A stretch of DNA of 64,000 bases from Candidatus Poribacteria bacterium (GCA_028821605.1 JAPPFM010000059.1:186001-250000), one strand, 5' to 3'; counted from the first letter of the stretch, positions 17,267 to 26,651 are shown. Notes: generated by a model from the sequence alone, not told the origin. Numbers and translations: made by a program.

Positions 17267-18297
17267 CAAATATGAATAAATCCGTATTTCGTGTAGGTGT
17301 CACGCGGGACTTTCTGGGTCCCGATGGCACCTCTGATTTAGATGACTTTGCCGGTCCGCTTTTTGATGGAGCCGGTCTACAATGGGAATATATTGCTGAA
17401 AATACACCAGTATTACAAGCAACACAAGTGCAGGATTACGATGCACTCTTAGTATTGGGCGCGGGTATCACCTCAGAGACGTTCACAGGGACAGACAAAT
17501 TGTCTATCATCGCTCGATTCGGTGTTGGCTATGATAAGGTGGACGTGGAAGCCTGTACTGAAAACGGTGTGCTGCTAACAATTGCCCCCGATGGTGTTCG
17601 CCGTCCCGTTGCTACCTCCATCATGACCTTTGTCCTATCGCTGAGCCACATGCTGCTAATAAAGGATCGACTCACCCGTGCTGGCGGTTGGAGAAATACA
17701 CAAAACTATAGAGGAATGGGGTTGATTGGCAGAACGCTTGGACTTGTCGGTATGGGTAATATTGGAAAAGAGGCATTTAAATTAGCGAAACCTTTCGGGA
17801 TGCGTCATATCACTTACGATCCATACGTCACACCTGCTGAAGCGGCAGAAGTCGATGTAGAACTTGTCGATCTGGACACCTTGATGCAAACTGCCGATTT
17901 TATATGTGTTTGCTGCCCGCTAAATGAAGAGACGCGAGGGATTGTTGATGCGAGACGTATCGGGTTGATGAAACCGACGGCTTACCTTATCAACACCGCA
18001 CGCGGTCCGATCGTTGATCAGAAGGCATTGACAGAGGCACTGCAGAATCGACGGATCCAAGGAGCAGGACTCGATGTCTTTGAGCAGGAACCAATGAGTG
18101 ATGATGACCCGCTCTTAAGCTTGGACAATGTAATCGTTACACCGCACAGTATCTGTTGGACGGACGAATGCTTTGAAGGCAACGCCAAGAGTGCGTGTCG
18201 GAGTATCATCAGCGTGGCTGCTGGGCAAATCCCTTCGTATGTTGTTAACCGCGATGTTATAGACAGCCCAAAATTACAACAGAAGTTAGCACGATAA
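17263..18297 (+). CDS. D-isomer-specific 2-hydroxyacid dehydrogenase
   Basis: 344 residues with the NAD-binding GMGNIGKEA motif and the catalytic set of the family: Arg in INTARGPIVD, Glu in DVFEQEP and His in VTPHSICW. Similar to phosphoglycerate or glyoxylate/hydroxypyruvate reductases, but it lacks an ACT domain, so a serine-pathway role is not indicated. The start overlaps the binding-protein stop; a PhyH gene follows 16 nt downstream. This suggests a small catabolic unit for an imported hydroxyacid-yielding compound (inference). Confidence 0.88.
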   Translation: MTNMNKSVFRVGVTRDFLGPDGTSDLDDFAGPLFDGAGLQWEYIAENTPVLQATQVQDYDALLVLGAGITSETFTGTDKLSIIARFGVGYDKVDVEACTENGVLLTIAPDGVRRPVATSIMTFVLSLSHMLLIKDRLTRAGGWRNTQNYRGMGLIGRTLGLVGMGNIGKEAFKLAKPFGMRHITYDPYVTPAEAAEVDVELVDLDTLMQTADFICVCCPLNEETRGIVDARRIGLMKPTAYLINTARGPIVDQKALTEALQNRRIQGAGLDVFEQEPMSDDDPLLSLDNVIVTPHSICWTDECFEGNAKSACRSIISVAAGQIPSYVVNRDVIDSPKLQQKLAR

Positions 18298-18313
18298 AAC
18301 GTGGAGGAACATC

Positions 18314-19108
18314 ATGCTCACAGAACAGCAAATCAAGCATTTTCACACCTTAGGATTCCTCGTTTTTCGGCAAGTGTTCAACCAAGACGAACTGAACACG
18401 ATACACGAGGAGTTTGAAGCGGCGATGGAGGCGGCGTATCGCCACGCGCCATTTGATGGAACGCGTAGACACTGGCTGCCAATGATGGGATCCGAAACGC
18501 CGTTCTTCGCGAATTTACCGGAAGACCCACGGTTCTCAGAAGTGGCAGAACAACTGTACGGCGATGACGTATTTTTCGTCGTTTCGGACGCAAACCGTTA
18601 TGTCGGCAACACAGGCTGGCACCCCGACCATAACGCCGATCCAACCCAAGATTGCTACGGGGTGAAATTCGCTTACTATCTCGAACCTGTTGATGCCGAA
18701 AGTGGAGCGTTGCGGCTGATCCCAGGTTCTCATAACAGGTCACTGCACGACGATCTGCGGGAGAATTTGAATGAACTGGGACTGGAGATTTGCGATGTTC
18801 CGGGTTATGTTTGCAAATCGGAACCGGGTGATGTTGTTGCTTTCGATATGCGTTGTTGGCACGCAAGTTGGGGTGGCAATGATGACCGTCGGATGTGCAC
18901 AATAGTTTACTATAACAATCCCAAGACCCCTGAAGAAGATGCTGCTACACGCAATCGCGCACGAAGCAATGCAAAGAGTCCCGAACACTTTAACCGACCG
19001 GGTACCTCACTCTACGATCCGCGCTGGGTTGCAAATCCAGGGGGAAGTGAAAGGCGACAACGTTGGATCGATCGATTGCGTGAATTGGGATTTTTAGATA
19101 CGGTTTAG
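18314..19108 (+). CDS. Phytanoyl-CoA dioxygenase (PhyH) family protein
   Basis: 264 residues. The 2-oxoglutarate/Fe(II) oxygenase core is visible: HxD in TGWHPDHNADP, the second His in DMRCWHASWGG, and downstream Arg residues (DDRRM) fit for oxoglutarate binding. ESGALRLIPGSHN is the typical PhyH strand. Substrate unknown. GGAGG precedes the ATG at good spacing, and the gene is likely in one transcript with the binding protein and dehydrogenase. A second PhyH protein lies at 25733-26581. Confidence 0.88.
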   Translation: MLTEQQIKHFHTLGFLVFRQVFNQDELNTIHEEFEAAMEAAYRHAPFDGTRRHWLPMMGSETPFFANLPEDPRFSEVAEQLYGDDVFFVVSDANRYVGNTGWHPDHNADPTQDCYGVKFAYYLEPVDAESGALRLIPGSHNRSLHDDLRENLNELGLEICDVPGYVCKSEPGDVVAFDMRCWHASWGGNDDRRMCTIVYYNNPKTPEEDAATRNRARSNAKSPEHFNRPGTSLYDPRWVANPGGSERRQRWIDRLRELGFLDTV

Positions 19109-19132
19109 ACGTGCTAAGTTTTATAGGAGCGG

Positions 19133-19170
19133 GCTTTCCTCTCAAGTCCAAAGACTTCGGAGGAAACCCA
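19133..19170 (+). promoter_or_regulatory. Hairpin upstream of unknown gene, overlapping a GGAGG
   Basis: The arm GGGCTTTCCTC (from about 19133) can pair with GAGGAAACCC (to about 19169), with an inner AAGTC/GACTT stem. The second arm contains GGAGG, the only ribosome-site-like motif before ATG 19178. The text TAGGAGCGGGCTTT resembles REP-like repeats known in other bacteria, so a repeat remnant is also possible. Confidence 0.45.
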
Positions 19171-19177
19171 AAAACTA

Positions 19178-19729
19178 ATGAGAAAGAAAAAACAGACAAC
19201 AATTGATAAGCGAATCCTAAAAGCGGAATGCTTGCGAATTACGCCAGACCTCCAAGCACTACCCTTTCAAGAGGAGATATACAAGAACCTTGAATCTCGC
19301 GTAGGATTTATCCACCACGGCGTTGTTGTTCATGTCCAGGAAATTGGCATCCCCGAAGAGTTGGGCGCGCACGATTCTGAGAAAGATATTGCTATACCTC
19401 GTCTGTCATGTTTTATTGTGCTTGTAACACAGGTAGCACTCCACAATATCAATCGCCTGCCAACTGTTTTCAAGGAGGCGGTATGGGAAACTATTGACGA
19501 CATTATCTATGAGAGTGCGGAAGTTCCAGAGATTCTTTTCGTTATTATTGGCAACTGCATAGAGAAAGCAATGGCAGAAATCAACTACGACCAGTTGAAG
19601 CATGAAAGCGTCTTAAATCGGTTATGGAATAACATCAAGTCCGCTTATGGGGAGAAATACACCGCAAGTGATATCGAGATTTTCGACAGCTTCTACGAAT
19701 CTGAGGCGGATCCCGATGATGCAGAATAG
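19178..19729 (+). CDS. Hypothetical protein, 183 residues
   Basis: I do not recognise a family. The product has a basic start (MRKKKQTTIDKR), a central mixed hydrophobic region (FIVLVTQVALHNINRLP) that could be helical, and a very acidic end (SFYESEADPDDAE). No signal peptide or Cys cluster is seen. It follows the PhyH gene by 69 nt and may share its transcript. The GGAGG upstream is 14 nt away and sits in a hairpin stem, so translation may be weak or controlled. Confidence 0.6.
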   Translation: MRKKKQTTIDKRILKAECLRITPDLQALPFQEEIYKNLESRVGFIHHGVVVHVQEIGIPEELGAHDSEKDIAIPRLSCFIVLVTQVALHNINRLPTVFKEAVWETIDDIIYESAEVPEILFVIIGNCIEKAMAEINYDQLKHESVLNRLWNNIKSAYGEKYTASDIEIFDSFYESEADPDDAE

Positions 19730-20139
19730 CACCTGATAGATAATCAGAGACATCGCCCCCGAATCGTCGCAGCGTAACGTCTCGATGATCTAGTTGATTG
19801 TAGAAATAACTCTCACTGCGAGGCAATTTCAATAGAAGCGAAAACTCGCCACCACTGCTACTGAAGTGCCCTAACCTCGCCTCACAACAGCTAAGTAATC
19901 GTAGATTTTACCATAGTTGTGAACGTTTCCGGTTCGTTAGATTAACCAGTGACTTTTCCTTTCCATCCGCAATAATACCTTCTCTTTCTCAAGTGATTAA
20001 TGCTGTTTCCCATAAAACTCGCCCATTTGCCAATTTGCAGAATTATGCAACCTTTCCCGCCCGATTCGCGTCACTTGGTCAAATCGGGTGAGTGCCGAGA
20101 TTTGAAGTTCAAGTTTATCCGTACCGACAGGAGAGATCG
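19730..20139. repeat. Intergenic region with repeat remnants
   Basis: No gene found. It holds a copy of a 21-bp repeat (19806-19826; other copies at 169-189 and 26676-26696) and a degenerate right-end remnant of the TA-flanked MITE family (about 19843-19915, ending GTAGATTTTACCATAG). A long open frame enters the sigma-factor gene from 20092, but translation from 20140 is better supported. Confidence 0.5.
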
Positions 20140-21405
20140 ATGAGAAACGATGATGTTGCATTGGTTCGCCGGACCCTTGCAGGTGACGAAACAGCCTTCG
20201 CGATGTTAGTGGAGAAATATCAAAGACAGGTTCACGCGACCGCGTGGCGGACAATTAAGGATTTCCACATTGCTGAAGACATCGTCCAAGAAACCTTTCT
20301 GAAAGCACATCAGAAACTTGAGACGCTGAACGATCCGCATCGCTTCTCTGCGTGGATTAACGCCATTGCCACGCGATGTTGTCTTGCGTGGTTTCGAGAG
20401 AAACGCCTGAATTCCGAACTTGCTGAGAATATAAACATCGCCATGAGACACGGCGATCCGTATTCTGGATACCTCGCGGGAGAGCAAGCGAAAGAGGCAA
20501 CGCAAGAACTACGTGAAACCATCAAAAAGTGGCTTGCGAAATTGCGGGAAAGTGAACGCACTGTCGTTACGCTCCACTACTTTGATGGAATGTCCTGCGA
20601 AGAGATCGCCGCTTTTTTAGATGTAACTCCCAATACGATAAAAAGTCGGCTCAGTCGTGCGCGGCAGCGATTAAAGAAGTGCGAATCTTTTGGGCGATCT
20701 ACGCCTGGCGATTTTCAAACTTTCGCAACACTAAGTGAGGTCGCTAAAATGGAACGCAATATAAAGGTCAGCTTTAATGCCGCTACCGAAAGTGGCAATC
20801 AGTCAGGAGATGGAAGTGTCTCCTTAATAAGAAACGATGCACTTTTGCGAGTTAAAAGTCTTAATTGCGGTTGGGAAGGAGACAGTCGATTTGAGTGTGT
20901 GCTAACAGCCTTACTCGGAACGGCTGTTACGCCTGCCGTTCTCAGGTTTCCGATAGTTGTAGGCGATACTTGGACGCAGGAAGGATTTTGGAATTCGCAG
21001 GTGAAAACAATCTTGGATGGTCACGAACAAGTAGAAGTTCCCGCCGGCGTTTTCCCTACGTGTCTGAAGCATAAAAGTGTCCTTACCGACATCGATTCTC
21101 ACTCACAGAACAGCCCGATTATTATTACTAACGATAAACGCTATGAACCAAGTGACAAAGAGATGAGTCCGTTTATTAACGGGGTACGCTATTTGTGGTT
21201 TGCTAAAGGCGTTGGGCTTGTGAAAACGCGTTATGAGCATGCCAACGGCATCACGACAGAGATAGAATTAATGGAATATAGAACCCCGGGCAAGACAGAA
21301 GAATATCTGCCTTTGCAAATTGGTTCTACGTACACATATAAATCGTGTAGTTCCTATCTCGACGAGACGATTGTTGAAACGTGGCGCGTCACTGAAAACT
21401 TTTGA
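20140..21405 (+). CDS. ECF sigma factor with long C-terminal extension
   Basis: 421 residues from ATG 20140, chosen because CAGGAGAG lies just before it. Residues about 5-80 form sigma region 2 (YQRQVHATAWRTIKDFHIAEDIVQETF); about 125-185 form region 4 with a helix-turn-helix (MSCEEIAAFLDVTPNTIKSR). The remaining 230 residues have no sigma motif: they read as beta-rich text (FPIVVGDTWTQEGFW, YLPLQIGSTYTYK) resembling extracellular lipoprotein domains, yet no membrane segment is seen. The end WRVTENF looks abrupt compared with such domains and is followed at once by a palindromic element (21441-21613). It probably steers the following permease genes. Confidence 0.82.
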   Translation: MRNDDVALVRRTLAGDETAFAMLVEKYQRQVHATAWRTIKDFHIAEDIVQETFLKAHQKLETLNDPHRFSAWINAIATRCCLAWFREKRLNSELAENINIAMRHGDPYSGYLAGEQAKEATQELRETIKKWLAKLRESERTVVTLHYFDGMSCEEIAAFLDVTPNTIKSRLSRARQRLKKCESFGRSTPGDFQTFATLSEVAKMERNIKVSFNAATESGNQSGDGSVSLIRNDALLRVKSLNCGWEGDSRFECVLTALLGTAVTPAVLRFPIVVGDTWTQEGFWNSQVKTILDGHEQVEVPAGVFPTCLKHKSVLTDIDSHSQNSPIIITNDKRYEPSDKEMSPFINGVRYLWFAKGVGLVKTRYEHANGITTEIELMEYRTPGKTEEYLPLQIGSTYTYKSCSSYLDETIVETWRVTENF

Positions 21406-21440
21406 ATCTAACTGATCTCATTTGGAGACAGAAGCGTCCC

Positions 21441-21613
21441 GTAGGTTGGGTTGAACGGGGACCTACTAAAGATCGGACACAACACAGAGTTTTCAAGTAA
21501 CCAAAAAACCTGAAATCACCCAAAACCGAGTGAAACCCAACGCATTATGATACCGACCCCGTTTGGGATGTTGGGTTTCGCTACACCATAGGTGTCAATT
21601 CAACCCAACCTAC
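21441..21613. mobile_element. Palindromic element with GTAGGTTGGGTTGAA ends
   Basis: The ends GTAGGTTGGGTTGAA (21441-21455) and its exact complement (21599-21613) are inverted repeats. Inside is a second inverted pair, GAAACCCAAC (about 21532) and GTTGGGTTTC (about 21571). There is no coding frame. It resembles a MITE or a REP-like folded repeat between the sigma-factor gene and its downstream permease gene. Confidence 0.6.
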
Positions 21614-21661
21614 GTCCTTAGTGGATCTCAACCTTTTCTTTGTCGTAATGGAGGCAACGTA

Positions 21662-23149
21662 ATGCTTTGGACAATTGTTAGAAGAGAAATCACAGCAAAT
21701 ATTTTGAGTTTCAGATTCCTCATGGGGTTGCTCATCTATTTTTCCCTGATTGTGACAAATCTCTTCGTTTTGACCAGAGGTTACGAAGATAGGCTGCAAA
21801 GTTACCAAACGGCTATTCGAGAAAATGAAGATAAGATAGGTCAGGTAACGAGATACTCTGAATTCGGACTCACTCATATATTAAAGTGTGATAGAAGCCC
21901 GAAACTACTCAGCATTTTCAACGAAGGTGTAGATAAAAGAAAAGGAAATACAGTAACGGTGGCGCACGGATATGTTCCTGCCGTTGCCGAGCACCACGGC
22001 TCTGATAATCCCTATCTGAACATTTTTTCCTCTATTGACTTCACGGTAATCTGCCAAGTGGTGATGAGCCTACTCGCACTGCTTTTCTCCTACGACGCGA
22101 TATCGCGAGAAAAGGAAGCCGGGACTTTGAGGTTGGCACTCTCTTGCGCGGTTCCGAGACCAACGCTGCTTCTGGGCAAATATATCGCTGGGATGGTATC
22201 TATTTCGCTTCCGCTTGTTACGAGTTTCGTCGCAGGCTTGTTAGTGATACAATTTTCCGCTTATGTCTCCTTCAGTAGTTCAGATTGGGGACGGATACTG
22301 TTAATCTTTCTGCTATCCATGCTTTACGTCTCGCTTTTTTTCCTGATAGGACTTTTTCTTTCCACTCGAACCGACCGACCTTCTATCACGCTCATGTTCT
22401 CAATGTGCGTCTGGGTGCTTTTCGTGCTTATCGTTCCAAATCTGACAGTCTTATTGGTGGAACATGCCAGTCCGATACAGTCAGAGGAACCGTATAAAGA
22501 GCAGGCACGTGACCAGTGGAAGCAATATGAAGCCGAAGTTAAAGACTATTTTGAGAAACGAGGGGTTGAGGGACCACTCGATCGCGCCAATTTTGGTGGT
22601 GTAGGTGCTCGCTCAGGTGTCAACGACTATGACAGTGGTGAGACAGTCCACGTGGGTGGTTTTGAGAACGAAGAAGGTGTACCCTTTGCCCAAGAATGTT
22701 ATGGATTCAAAGAAAATCTCCGTACGCAATACGCCGAAAAGATATGGCAAATACGCAAAGCGTATCTCGACAGAAATCCGAACCGACAATCTCTATTAAC
22801 ACTGAACATATCCCGTATATCTCCGGCAGCGGTTTATTACAATGCCGCTGCAATTCTTGCGGAAACAGACTTGGGTAGTTTCTGGCGATTTATGGAACAG
22901 ACCCGACAATATCGTCGTGAATGGATCGACTATCTAAGGGATGAAAAAATATTCTCTTCGCGCAGATGGTTTACGACTGAATTTGACGATCCCATTGACT
23001 TGAGCAGAATTCCGAGATTTAACGAACAGAGCGAAGGCATCGGCAACAGTCTGCAACGCGCATCATTCGATATTATGATACTCGCGGTATTAAACATGCT
23101 GTTCTTTATGGGCGCATTCATCTCATTCCTACGCTACGACGTTGTATAA
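21662..23149 (+). CDS. ABC-2 type transporter permease
   Basis: 495 residues from ATG 21662, selected because ATGGAGG is just upstream; the longer frame from 21563 runs through the repeat element. A first membrane helix is at the N terminus, a large extracytoplasmic loop follows, then FSYDAISREKEAGTLRLALS, the coupling-helix text typical of ABC-2 permeases, several helices, a second hydrophilic loop and a final helix. It is 31 nt upstream of a paralogue, so the two probably form a heterodimeric exporter channel. No ATPase gene is adjacent. Confidence 0.8.
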   Translation: MLWTIVRREITANILSFRFLMGLLIYFSLIVTNLFVLTRGYEDRLQSYQTAIRENEDKIGQVTRYSEFGLTHILKCDRSPKLLSIFNEGVDKRKGNTVTVAHGYVPAVAEHHGSDNPYLNIFSSIDFTVICQVVMSLLALLFSYDAISREKEAGTLRLALSCAVPRPTLLLGKYIAGMVSISLPLVTSFVAGLLVIQFSAYVSFSSSDWGRILLIFLLSMLYVSLFFLIGLFLSTRTDRPSITLMFSMCVWVLFVLIVPNLTVLLVEHASPIQSEEPYKEQARDQWKQYEAEVKDYFEKRGVEGPLDRANFGGVGARSGVNDYDSGETVHVGGFENEEGVPFAQECYGFKENLRTQYAEKIWQIRKAYLDRNPNRQSLLTLNISRISPAAVYYNAAAILAETDLGSFWRFMEQTRQYRREWIDYLRDEKIFSSRRWFTTEFDDPIDLSRIPRFNEQSEGIGNSLQRASFDIMILAVLNMLFFMGAFISFLRYDVV

Positions 23150-23179
23150 TGGTGGTTCAGGGTTTGCAAAGGAGTCAAC

Positions 23180-24649
23180 ATGATCTGGCACATAGCAAAA
23201 CGAGAAATCCTTGATAATTTGACGCGTTTTCGATTTGCACTCACGCTGATTCTGGTAATGGTGCTGATGGTGATGAATGCCGTGATATTCGTGAGCAGTC
23301 AATATCCGCGAAGGATCGCGGAATATTCCGAAGATACCAACCAAGCCGTCGAATCGCTCAAAACGAAAAGCAGTAATTTAAGTGAGCTTGCAGTAAAGGG
23401 CCCAGGATATCTACACAAATCGGTTAGCCCATTAACTTTCATTGCAATGGGAGAGGATGCGAATTTACCCAAGCGAGTTGAAGGGGCTCCAAGTGGCGGC
23501 TATGGTATAGGTATGACGACACCTGATTTTAGTTTCAGCTACTCTTGGTCGGCAAACTGGTGGCTTCAGTACCCACAGCATACATCCCGCAAAAACGATT
23601 CGTTGCCAAACTTCACGGAATTGGATTGGACGTTCATCATCGGGTTGGTCATGAGTTTTATGGCGATTCTGTTCACTTACGATGCAATCTCTGGAGAACG
23701 TGAAACAGGCACGTTAAGCTTGCTCATGTCTAATTCCGTGTCACGCGCGACCGTGCTTCTGGGAAAATTCATGGGTGCGTTTCTCACGATCCTGATTCCG
23801 TTGTTTATTGGGATACTATTGAATTTAATGATCGTCAACGCGTCAAGATTGGTGTCCCTTAGCGGAGGCGAATGGGCGCGGATGGGGATAATCTTTGTTA
23901 CTTCCGCTGTCTACATCTCAATATTTTTATGGCTTGGACTGTTCATCTCAAGCCAATTTTCTAATTCGTCAAGCAGTTTGCTGACGTTGCTGTTAATTTG
24001 GATTGTGTTTGTGGTGCTTATCCCGAACACTATGGGCGTATTGGCAAACGGTTTCCAGCAAGTGTCCTCAAGAAGCGAAATTTCTCGCATACAGAAAGCA
24101 AAAGAAGACGAAATTGATACTCGGCACAAAGAAGGAGACAAACTTTACAGAACAGGTTCGCCTTCCGACACGCCACCTAAAATTGAGGTATTAAGGATGT
24201 GGGCTGACTATCTAAACGAACATGCTGATGCCAAGAGCAGCATCAATGATGAACATCTCAATAAACAGTTCGCACAAGTTGAATTTACGCAACAAATTAC
24301 GCGACTCTCCCCGGCGGCTATCTATAAATATGCTGTAGAATCTTTGGCAGGTACAGGATTCGCCAGACATAAACGATTCGTTCAACACGCGCGACGCTAC
24401 AGACAGCAGTTCGTCGACTTTATTAAATCAGAAGATAGAGGAGACAACGACAGTTACCACGTTTATCTTGTAAAAGAAGGGTTATCCCAAAAACCAGTCA
24501 TCTTTAATAGCATTCCTAAGTTTTCAGAACAGTTGACTGTGGGTATCACCTTCGGAGGCGCACTGTTGGATCTAACGTTGTTAGTCTCGCTCGCCCTCCT
24601 CCTATTCATGGGGGCAGTTTTAGTGTTTATGAGAATTGATGTTAAATAA
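23180..24649 (+). CDS. ABC-2 type transporter permease
   Basis: 489 residues, paralogous to the preceding permease: same N-terminal helix pattern (MIWHIAKREILDNLTRFRF), the matching FTYDAISGERETGTLSLLMS coupling motif and the same end (FMGAVLVFMRIDV). AAAGGAG lies before the ATG. It presumably pairs with the upstream product and an ATPase encoded elsewhere. Substrate unknown; in such sigma-factor-linked sets, export of lipid or peptide-like compounds is common, but nothing here tells. Confidence 0.8.
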   Translation: MIWHIAKREILDNLTRFRFALTLILVMVLMVMNAVIFVSSQYPRRIAEYSEDTNQAVESLKTKSSNLSELAVKGPGYLHKSVSPLTFIAMGEDANLPKRVEGAPSGGYGIGMTTPDFSFSYSWSANWWLQYPQHTSRKNDSLPNFTELDWTFIIGLVMSFMAILFTYDAISGERETGTLSLLMSNSVSRATVLLGKFMGAFLTILIPLFIGILLNLMIVNASRLVSLSGGEWARMGIIFVTSAVYISIFLWLGLFISSQFSNSSSSLLTLLLIWIVFVVLIPNTMGVLANGFQQVSSRSEISRIQKAKEDEIDTRHKEGDKLYRTGSPSDTPPKIEVLRMWADYLNEHADAKSSINDEHLNKQFAQVEFTQQITRLSPAAIYKYAVESLAGTGFARHKRFVQHARRYRQQFVDFIKSEDRGDNDSYHVYLVKEGLSQKPVIFNSIPKFSEQLTVGITFGGALLDLTLLVSLALLLFMGAVLVFMRIDVK

Positions 24650-24706
24650 AATCCCGAGAAATCGTGATTCGGAGATCGATTCTACACCCACCGTAGCAGA
24701 TCCTTT

Positions 24707-24735
24707 TTGACTGTTCCCACTGAATGTGCTATTAT
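24707..24735 (+). promoter_or_regulatory. Sigma-70 promoter before HAD hydrolase gene
   Basis: TTGACT (24707-24712), a 17-nt spacer and TATTAT (24730-24735). The MITE at 24738-24840 begins two bases downstream, so it would lie in the leader of this transcript. Confidence 0.55.
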
Positions 24736-24737
24736 TT

Positions 24738-24840
24738 TATAGTGAAATCTATAAATAAAGAGACATCTTGTAGGGGCACCCCTTGTGGGTGCCTGCAACA
24801 CACCGTTTACAATGTCTAATTAAGTCTAAACTTTACTATA
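24738..24840. mobile_element. MITE with TA-flanked terminal inverted repeats, 103 bp
   Basis: The left end TATAGTGAAATCT and right end AAACTTTACTATA are imperfect inverted repeats. Both begin or end with a TA, as expected for TA target duplication by IS630/Tc1-type elements. The interior has the hairpin GGGGCACCCCTTGTGGGTGCC and the family block AATGTCTAATTAA. No coding capacity. Confidence 0.6.
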
Positions 24841-24911
24841 ATAGCAACATATCCAGTAGTATCGTGAAAACGTATCCCTAATTACCGCATCCTGCTTAGA
24901 CGCGGATAGGA

Positions 24912-25646
24912 ATGGAAGCGAGCATGGACGTAACCCAAATCAGACTCGTTATTTTTGATGTTGGACAAACACTACTGTTCTTGACCCCGCCCTCAGAAGA
25001 AGTATTTCTTGCGAGGTGTCAGCAACTTGCTATAGACGTTAAATTGGAAGACCTGAAACGAGGTTGCAAAGCGGGTGAACTATGGGTCGCCCAAACTATA
25101 ATGAATGAACAACAAGGCGCGCCAAGAATGTCTGATGAAGAATTCGACATGAAATGGGAATACGTTGTTCTTGAAACGGCTTTAAAAGATCGGAAAGAAA
25201 ATATCGAGGATTTAGTCAACAAACTGAGAAATATTGACGGACCCACACAAAACTGGAGCGCACCTCCAGAAACATATACGGTGCTAAATGAACTCCAATC
25301 GAAAGATCTGCCGCTTGGCATCGTTTCCAATTTTCCGAAAATATTACCTGACCTGTGTAGAAAGGTGGGAATTGCTGACTATTTTGATTTTATAATCGCT
25401 TCCGAAGAGGTTGGCATCTCAAAGCCGGACCCAAGTATTCTTCAGATGGCTTTGCAGAGAGCACAGGTTAAACCACATGAAGCGGTATATATAGGCGACC
25501 ATCCGTTTGATATCCTATGTGCGAAGAAGGTGCCTATGCCAATCATCTGGTTTAACAAAGATAATGATCCGATTCCAGATGGATTTACATCTTATCCAGA
25601 TTTTCAAATTAGTGCCTTATCAGAAATTGTAGAGATTATCATTTAA
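24912..25646 (+). CDS. HAD-superfamily hydrolase
   Basis: 244 residues; ATG 24912 or the in-frame ATG 24924 may be used. HAD motifs: I is FDVGQTLLF (the second acidic residue of DxD is replaced by Gly, as in dehalogenase/REG-2-like members), II is GIVSNFP, III is the Lys in GISKPDPS, IV is YIGDHPFD. A cap domain lies between I and II. Predicted hydrolase for a phosphate ester or haloacid; the substrate is not evident. Confidence 0.82.
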   Translation: MEASMDVTQIRLVIFDVGQTLLFLTPPSEEVFLARCQQLAIDVKLEDLKRGCKAGELWVAQTIMNEQQGAPRMSDEEFDMKWEYVVLETALKDRKENIEDLVNKLRNIDGPTQNWSAPPETYTVLNELQSKDLPLGIVSNFPKILPDLCRKVGIADYFDFIIASEEVGISKPDPSILQMALQRAQVKPHEAVYIGDHPFDILCAKKVPMPIIWFNKDNDPIPDGFTSYPDFQISALSEIVEIII

Positions 25647-25732
25647 TGTGAGACGGGCAATTTTCAGTGTGAGCAGTGCAACAGCAACATCAGGTTACAA
25701 GATATTTGGGTTTCACTTACTCTGCCGTTGGA

Positions 25733-26581
25733 TTAATCGACAGCAGGACGCGGTGGGTTTCCCCAGTTCCCGCTTCTATCCTCTCCACTCACGACGACCC
25801 CTTCCCTATCCCAGCGAAAGGATGCTTGGACATCGGTGGTGCAGTAGCGTAAAGTCAGACCGCACCGTCGTTTCGGTGAGGGATTGGCGTTCGATCCGTG
25901 TAAAAGTAGATCGGTATGGATAGAGATTTCGCCCGCTTTGAGTTCAACATCCACAGGTTCACCGTACTGTTCAGCGTCCTCAACGACTTGACCCAAGACG
26001 CTGTTATCGTCGGGTTCGCTGTGTCGAGGTGTCAAGTGTCCAAGCTGATGCGAACCTGTAATAAACCGCATCGCACCGTTTTCAACAGTTGCGTCGTCAA
26101 TTGCGAGCCAGACGGTAACAGTCTTGGAGGGAGTCAGGGGCCAGTAACCCGCATCTTGATGCCAACCGACGGTCTGCGAATCGTGGGGCATCTTGCAGAA
26201 GTAGTGCGCACCCCAACCGATAACGTCTTCACCAATCAGGTCTTTCACACAAGCGACGATCTTTGGGTGTGTGAGCAGGTCATAGACCTTCCCGTATTTT
26301 ATATGTGCGGAGATAATCGAATAACTACTCCCGCCTTCTGAAAGGACGTTTGCTAATAGGGCATCAAAATATTGACGGTGTTCACCGATTTCGGCTTCAT
26401 CGAAAATGGGGATGCCTTTTATATAACCGACGCGGTTGAAATCAGCCAACTGTTCTTGGGTTAGGACCTTCGGATGCTCCGTGGTGCTTGGATGAAATTG
26501 GAGATCGCGCCCCATTTCAGCGAGTTGTTCCCACGTCGGCATGATTTTGTCAGTCTTGTAGGTTACGCCTTGATTTGACAT
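25733..26581 (-). CDS. Phytanoyl-CoA dioxygenase (PhyH) family protein
   Basis: 282 residues from ATG 26581; AAGGTGA is 8 nt upstream. A GTG four codons earlier is in frame but overlaps that site. Iron ligands are HxD in VGWHQDAGYWPL and His in LLLHGSNANPSPKRRCG, with Arg for oxoglutarate. NGAMRFITGSHQLG is the typical PhyH strand. It is more like the classical PhyH proteins than the one at 18314, and stands alone. Substrate unknown. Confidence 0.88.
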   Translation of the reverse strand: MSNQGVTYKTDKIMPTWEQLAEMGRDLQFHPSTTEHPKVLTQEQLADFNRVGYIKGIPIFDEAEIGEHRQYFDALLANVLSEGGSSYSIISAHIKYGKVYDLLTHPKIVACVKDLIGEDVIGWGAHYFCKMPHDSQTVGWHQDAGYWPLTPSKTVTVWLAIDDATVENGAMRFITGSHQLGHLTPRHSEPDDNSVLGQVVEDAEQYGEPVDVELKAGEISIHTDLLLHGSNANPSPKRRCGLTLRYCTTDVQASFRWDREGVVVSGEDRSGNWGNPPRPAVD

Positions 26582-26651
26582 GTGTTGCTTCACCTTATCT
26601 AAATTCTGATTTCATTCTACCACAAACACCACTAAAATGGTATAATATATT

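Noticed and set aside
20092-20139. N-terminal extension of the sigma factor from 20092
   Set aside because: No ribosome site exists there; ATG 20140 has CAGGAGAG and gives the standard ECF start.
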